13,469 bases of DNA, from assembly GCA_002270565.1 (NCBI GenBank), contig NQMI01000287.1, positions 8,352 through 21,820 of the forward strand. The letters are read 5' to 3'. Below the pieces are notes generated by a model. That model saw only the letters and a list, made by a program, of their open reading frames with translations. It was not told the DNA's origin and ran no database searches. Position numbers and translations under genes: made by a program. The DNA is from Stenocarpella maydis (Eukaryota > Ascomycota > Sordariomycetes > Diaporthales > Diaporthaceae). Below are positions 9,798 to 13,469 of the stretch, one piece after another (within the stretch, counting starts at the first letter, position 1; each line of letters begins with the position of its first letter).

Positions 9798-10052
9798 TAC
9801 AAGAGAGGACCGCAAGAAATTCAAACATGTTCAGCCCTGAAGAAACGCTGAGACTGCACAAAAGATGTTGGGCCATCTCCTCGAAGACGTCGGGATCTTA
9901 TCAGACGTTAACTGAATGGCTCGCTGAGGCAGTAGCGGGACAAGTGAGTCAGATGAGAACGGCTAAATTTATTGACACATCTTCAATATACATTCTCTCA
10001 GTTGTAATATACTCTGAGACGAATAAATGCCGTGTATATCCGTTCTATCGCC
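9798..10052. other. Downstream flank of the amidohydrolase gene
   Basis: This stretch should contain the 3' UTR of the minus-strand amidohydrolase. AATAAA lies at 10022-10027 on the plus strand only. I see no independent gene. Confidence 0.4.
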
Positions 10053-11729
10053 TCAATTCGCTTCACTATCGAACACCTTCCTCCCTGAGAACCAAGTCTG
10101 TGTGACATGCGCCTTCAGCACCTCCGTCTTGTCCCACTCCATATCGAGTACGGCCAGGTCGGCCTTCATTCCTTTCTCGAGCCTGCCAGTCACGTTATCC
10201 ATGAAGCAACTCCTCGCTGAACCCTGAGTCCCGGCGACGACGCTCTCGCACAAACCGAGCGCGAAATGTCCATTGACCACAGTCTCCAAATCCGGCTCCC
10301 TCGCCGAGCGGCGATTCGTAGCAACGTAGCAGTTAGCTGTCAGGCTGTGCGGCGCCGTGGGCGCGTCACTACCCAAGGCCAGGTGTGCACCGCCGTCGGC
10401 AAACTCCCGGTATGCAAAGGCCCTCCCGCACCGGTGCTTACCGATGAGCCTAGGCCAGGCCCTCAGGATGGCGGGATCCGAGTGTACTGGCTGCACCGAT
10501 GCGGTGATTCCTAGCCTCCCCAGCCTTGCCGCATCTTCTGGCGAAGTCAGCTCCAGATGCTCGATGCGTGGTCTGCGCTCGGGGGAGGCGCAGGCCTCGA
10601 TCGCGTCAATGGCGTTGCGGGCCGTGAGGTCGCCGATGGCGTGTAGCGCGACCTGCAGGCCCCCCTGGTCTGCCCGACGCACAACCGGGAGGAGCATCGG
10701 TTTGGTCCATACCGGCTCTGCCATGCTGCCGGTGTGTGAGTACGGCTCGCTGAGCGCGGCAGTGCACGCATCCACAATGCCGTCACAGACGAGCTTGATT
10801 CCGACCACCTTCAGGTCCGGCGACGTGGTGGCGTTGTATTTGCCGGCCAGCTCGGCGACGTAGTCCACCTGTTTCAGGCAGTCGTCTTCATCTGCTGGGC
10901 GGATCAGCCAGTAGGCTGCGATGCGCATCGGGAGGTCTGGGCGGCGGGCCTTGAGTGCCAGCAGGGCGTCCCAGCTGCTCTGGTCCATGGCCATGTCGAT
11001 CAGACCAATGTATCCGCTCGAGTTGTAGACCTCGATGGCCGTCTCCATCGCCACGGCCCGTTCTTCGACCGACGAGATTCGCGAGATGAATGGCCAGATC
11101 ATTGTGAACACGACAGCCTCCTCAAAGAACCCCGTGGGTTTTCCCTCTCGATCGCGATGGATTGTCCCTCCCGGGGGGTCTGGCATGGTGCCGATGCCCA
11201 GCCCTCTGTCCAGCTCGTCAATAGCCGCCTGGTTGCACCAGCATCCATGCAGGTCCTTAGTGTCGATAAAGATTGGCCTGGGGTCAAGGTCATCCAGCAT
11301 GCCATGATTGACGCCGTCCGGCGTCTGTGTGTGCATCCATGATTTGCACATTATACGGGGGACGTCGGGGTGGGACTTTGCATACGCCTTGATCGTCTCT
11401 CGGATGTCGTCTAGGTCCTTGCAGGGACCCAGATCCACCTTCTTCAGGGACATGCCCAGGAGGAGCAGGTGTATGTGTCCATCGAAGAAGCCCGGAAGGA
11501 CTGTCTTGCCCTTCAGGTCGTGGATCTCGGCACCGTTCGCGCGGGCTGAAGCGACGATGTCTTCATCAACCCCACTGTCTGAGCTACCGACATGCCGGAT
11601 CGTCCCGTCAGCGCCGATGAGGAGGCTGGTTGCAAAAGCGGCCTGTTGGCCCTTTCCCGTTACTGCGTCGGCTCGAAAGATCTTGCCGTTTGTAAGAAGG
11701 GTTTCAGACCCTGGTTTGACAGTCATCAT
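10053..11729 (-). CDS. Metal-dependent amidohydrolase, YtcJ/AepA-like (Amidohydro_3), intact
   Basis: A 558-residue single-exon enzyme. Family role: hydrolysis of amide or other C-N bonds at a metal centre in a TIM barrel. The substrate is not predictable; members are often annotated as YtcJ-like or as 'exoenzyme regulatory protein AepA', a label that says little about chemistry. Seen in order: a beta-sandwich N-terminus (LLTNGKIF, DLKGKTVLPGF), the metal-binding HIH at residues 85-87 in FFDGHIH, IKLVCDG with Lys312 where the family's bridging Lys lies, ALHAIGD with His363, RIEHLEL with His391, and ALGSDAP with Asp455. The C-terminal sandwich contains GRLEKGMKADLAVLD. All expected ligands are present and the length is normal for the family. 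The gene starts with two consecutive ATGs (11729-11727 and 11726-11724) and either could be used. There is no signal peptide, so it is probably cytosolic. It lies between the RIP-like island and the divergent secreted-protein gene. Its codons are GC-rich and undamaged despite the AT island about 500 bases from its stop. Confidence 0.93.
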   Translation of the reverse strand: MMTVKPGSETLLTNGKIFRADAVTGKGQQAAFATSLLIGADGTIRHVGSSDSGVDEDIVASARANGAEIHDLKGKTVLPGFFDGHIHLLLLGMSLKKVDLGPCKDLDDIRETIKAYAKSHPDVPRIMCKSWMHTQTPDGVNHGMLDDLDPRPIFIDTKDLHGCWCNQAAIDELDRGLGIGTMPDPPGGTIHRDREGKPTGFFEEAVVFTMIWPFISRISSVEERAVAMETAIEVYNSSGYIGLIDMAMDQSSWDALLALKARRPDLPMRIAAYWLIRPADEDDCLKQVDYVAELAGKYNATTSPDLKVVGIKLVCDGIVDACTAALSEPYSHTGSMAEPVWTKPMLLPVVRRADQGGLQVALHAIGDLTARNAIDAIEACASPERRPRIEHLELTSPEDAARLGRLGITASVQPVHSDPAILRAWPRLIGKHRCGRAFAYREFADGGAHLALGSDAPTAPHSLTANCYVATNRRSAREPDLETVVNGHFALGLCESVVAGTQGSARSCFMDNVTGRLEKGMKADLAVLDMEWDKTEVLKAHVTQTWFSGRKVFDSEAN

Positions 11730-11757
11730 TGCTGCCGGTCGATCGCGTTTTTCCTGG

Positions 11758-11764
11758 TTTTATA
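11758..11764 (-). promoter_or_regulatory. TATA-box-like element upstream of the amidohydrolase
   Basis: Read on the minus strand this is TATAAAA, ending about 28 bases before the first ATG. The sequence is a good TATA box, but it sits very close to the start codon and would imply a short leader, perhaps favouring the second ATG. Confidence 0.35.
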
Positions 11765-12189
11765 CCCCCCCAGATTGCGGTCCTCGGCATCAGGGCTGCT
11801 GCAGCAGCTGTTAGCCAGGAAATGATGAGAAGGCGTGGACGGTGTTGGACAGAAAAATGCGTGATGTCGGTTACTCGCCCGACTTTGTTATGGGGAGCTA
11901 AAAGCCATCAAGCGCGTGTCATGTGCGGATCGGGAAAGTGATTTCCCTCTCCAAGTTCTGCGATAGCGGCGCACCGAGCAGCTGGGACGCCCGGAGGACG
12001 GGTGGGGGACTTGGCAATTATCTGCGCTAAATACCTCCGGATCGGTGTCCGGGTTGTTGTCGGAGTAAGAACTCAACGAGAGTTCCCAGGAGCGAGGTGC
12101 CCAGTAATACTACAACGCATGGGCACCTACTTACGCAGAGGTGGAAATGACGACCATGAACGTGAGAACTGTACACAACCAAGTACCAT

Positions 12190-12235
12190 CTGCGAGATGA
12201 ACGGACTGGCCTTCAGCCCCTGCATCATCTCGCAG
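12190..12235. repeat. Inverted repeat, 11-bp perfect arms
   Basis: CTGCGAGATGA at 12190-12200 is repeated in reverse complement as TCATCTCGCAG at 12225-12235, with a 24-base loop. Beyond a small bulge, ACC/GGT could add three further pairs. It lies mid-way in the divergent intergenic region. It may be a stem-loop, a two-site protein-binding element or the trace of a small repeat. Confidence 0.55.
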
Positions 12236-12520
12236 TGGTTACAAGCACAAGCTTCGCGGGATCGCCTGATCTCCGCCTCAACCCTTGAAAGGAGCGATCA
12301 CTACAAGAATGGATGTACTTTTACCACTTATAGCATGTGACCAGGTACATGTGGGGGATGTTTTAGGGATCCTTGTCTCATCCGGATCAAGCTTGGATGG
12401 CACTGGTCTGACGTCTGGGCAACATGAGACAGCAGAGCCTCACCGTGTTCGCTCCTGTTTCATGATCCAACCGCGAATATACCGAGAAATAGATTAGGTA
12501 GGATCATCGACAGTTCTCGT

Positions 12521-12526
12521 TATAAG
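12521..12526 (+). promoter_or_regulatory. Possible TATA element for the secreted-protein gene
   Basis: TATAAG lies about 220 bases upstream of the start codon at 12744, followed by CT-rich stretches that fungal core promoters often show. The distance implies a leader of about 190 bases. The match alone is weak evidence. Confidence 0.25.
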
Positions 12527-12743
12527 AATGATGCGGCGGCCGCCAGACTCTGAATATACATAGCCTCTGCCTCATCCAAATCGAGTAGCATTCGTTGTCT
12601 CCGGTCTTTGCCCGCAACTCCCCGAGCACCTTCAATTTTTCTCTCCCCACGGTCTCTTGCTGAAGGGTTGGCCCACTCTCGAAGACGTTCCCTTTCGGTT
12701 TCACCAGATCAGTGTCATCGCGACGAATCCACCACCAGCCAAC

Positions 12744-13237
12744 ATGTTCAAGACCCTTTTTCAAGTCATCTTTCTCGCCCTGGTCCCCATTGCGATTGCA
12801 GGCCCAGTGCAGCTTGATAGGCGAGGTGCAGTCGCTACGAATGTCAAGTGCACCGACACAGCAGCGTGAATACGACCCCTGACCCCCCCCCCCCCATGCC
12901 GTCCTATCCATGCCGACACACCAATTGGTACTAACGCCGGCACAGCAATATCAACGAGCACAACAAGAATGTAGCTCTCCTCCAGATCTGCGGTGGCATT
13001 GCCGGGTCGATCCAAAAGTGTGGCGGCAACCCAACCAGTACCACAGGCGAGTCTGGAGACGCCAAGTTCACCCTCACCCCGACCGACAGTGGTGCCACAA
13101 TCAACATTTCAAAGGGAAGGTGGGAGCAGTGCATCAAATCAGCCGAGGCAATATGTACGAATGGAGCAGCCTACACAGCCACTTGTCCCGGGGGTGCATC
13201 CACAGGAGATATCAACTTCGCTTTGACAAAACAGTAG
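12744..13237 (+). CDS. Small secreted cysteine-containing protein, effector-like, two exons
   Basis: Exons 12744-12865 and 12946-13237 encode 137 residues, ending with TAG at 13235-13237. I do not recognise the family. Seen: a clear signal peptide at residues 1-19 (hydrophobic core VIFLALVPIAIA, cleavage before Gly20), and a Leu-Asp-Arg-Arg dibasic site at residues 24-27 that fits Kex2 processing. This would leave a mature protein of about 110 residues with six cysteines at 36, 56, 66, 103, 111 and 121, enough for three disulfides. One N-glycosylation sequon (N-I-S) lies at residue 94. The start at 12744 is chosen because it begins the signal peptide; an in-frame ATG at 12657 would add 29 unrelated residues. 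Its length, secretion signal, processing site and even cysteine number fit secreted effectors or small antimicrobial-type proteins of fungi, but function is unknown. It lies beside possible transposon repeats and is divergent from the amidohydrolase. Exon-intron structure is strongly supported because splicing joins two coding frames. Confidence 0.85.
12866..12945 (+). other. 80-nt intron with C13 tract in the secreted-protein gene
   Basis: The 5' splice site is GTGAAT, the branch site ACTAACG at about 12930-12936, and the 3' splice site GGCACAG at 12945. It is a phase-2 intron within codon 41. A run of 13 C (12883-12895) lies inside it, an unusual and probably length-variable tract. Without splicing the protein would stop at 12867-12869, directly after codon 41. 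Confidence 0.85.
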
Positions 13238-13322
13238 CGGTTCTCAAGCTTTCTATCTCTATTGATAATTTAAATGGTATTCAAAAGACCTGCGTTTGGA
13301 TATGAGAATTGCCATGAACATA

Positions 13323-13436
13323 CATTTGGGCCCCCCCCTGATCTGGGCCACCCTCCTTATTAACTATTGAAGCTATTCCAACCCTCAATTAAGTCAAAGG
13401 GCCCACATTCGGACCACCCCCTGATTCGGACCACCC
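13323..13436. repeat. Array of a 13-bp motif (ATTYGGRCCACCC-type), two 31-bp units
   Basis: Units at 13323-13353 and 13406-13436 align without gaps at 25 of 31 positions. Each unit holds two copies of a 13-bp motif 17 bases apart (13324, 13341; 13407, 13424). The two copies in the right unit are identical. Differences between units are mostly C/T or G/A transitions, as RIP would produce. Short GC-rich direct repeats of this kind are typical of transposase-binding subterminal repeats in fungal DNA transposons, so an element may begin here and continue past the window. Confidence 0.6.
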
Positions 13437-13443
13437 GCCAAGA

Positions 13444-13463
13444 CCACCACCACCACACACACC
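13444..13463. repeat. CCA/CA simple repeat at the right edge
   Basis: A short run of CCA units passing into CA units close to the end of the window; ordinary low-complexity DNA. Confidence 0.5.
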
Positions 13464-13469
13464 TCTTCA

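Larger units (their letters stand above)
11730..12743. other. Divergent intergenic region between amidohydrolase and secreted-protein genes
   Basis: About 1.0 kb between two divergently transcribed genes, so it presumably holds both promoters. It contains the TATA-like element at 11758-11764, a hairpin at 12190-12235 and a TATAAG at 12521-12526. No credible gene is visible: the open frames are short and unlike any family. The stretch just before 12744 is pyrimidine-rich and could be the leader of the secreted-protein gene. Confidence 0.55.

Noticed and set aside
9560..10105. 181-codon open frame on the plus strand
   Set aside because: It crosses the hairpin cluster and overlaps the end of the amidohydrolase gene, shows no domain or signal, and has no composition change typical of a gene.
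10357..10863. 168-codon plus-strand frame
   Set aside because: Antisense to the amidohydrolase, whose metal ligands are all intact on the other strand.
11308..11814. 168-codon plus-strand frame
   Set aside because: Antisense to the N-terminal part of the amidohydrolase and its promoter; no protein features.
12910..13305. 131-codon plus-strand frame starting inside the intron of the secreted-protein gene
   Set aside because: The spliced frame with signal peptide, regular cysteines and correct branch site explains the same bases better.
1..13469. CRISPR arrays, tRNA or rRNA genes, bacterial operons
   Set aside because: No regularly spaced repeats, no tRNA T-loop signature and no rRNA-like blocks were seen. 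Introns and RIP-like DNA indicate a fungal nuclear genome.

Overview
The window looks like nuclear DNA of a filamentous ascomycete (Pezizomycotina). It combines GC-rich genes, short introns (71-80 nt) with CTGAC/CTAAC branch sites, fungal-type enzyme families, a small secreted cysteine-containing protein, and a roughly 3.2-kb block of extremely AT-rich, TpA-rich DNA typical of repeat-induced point mutation (RIP). There are no bacterial operons, ribosome-binding sites, tRNAs, rRNAs or CRISPR arrays. Closer taxonomic placement is not possible from the sequence alone.

Layout. (1) 1-2369: gene-poor left flank with many homopolymer runs and no recognisable gene. (2) 2370-3602, plus strand: a nucleoside hydrolase with both halves clearly readable, but its middle is scrambled by frame changes in a very GC-rich stretch. 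(3) 3603-4140: spacer between convergent genes. (4) 4141-6210, minus strand: the stalk, GTPase-effector region and disordered tail of a dynamin-family protein. The GTPase domain is missing at the side facing the AT-rich block. The true C-terminus lies beyond the 587-codon open frame: a 73-nt intron and a last exon ending at 4141 can be read, but an unresolved frame change separates them from the main frame. (5) about 6330-9545: AT-rich RIP-like island with no intact gene. (6) about 9550-9800: abrupt return to normal composition, with three short perfect inverted repeats and a TATA-like motif, possibly the edge of an old LTR or similar element. (7) 10053-11729, minus strand: an intact single-exon metal-dependent amidohydrolase of the YtcJ/AepA-like (Amidohydro_3) type. 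(8) 11730-12743: shared intergenic region between divergent genes, with a hairpin. (9) 12744-13237, plus strand: a two-exon gene for a small secreted protein (137 aa, six cysteines, Kex2-like site) that I do not recognise. (10) 13323-13436: four copies of a 13-bp motif arranged as two 31-bp units, resembling transposon subterminal repeats.

The genes do not form an obvious pathway or cluster. The consistent picture is an accessory, repeat-flanked fungal region. A RIP-like island sits between a truncated dynamin gene and an intact amidohydrolase, a candidate effector-like secreted protein lies next to it, and a possible transposon end is at the right edge. The best leads are the secreted protein, the dynamin remnant without a G domain, and the 13-bp motif array.
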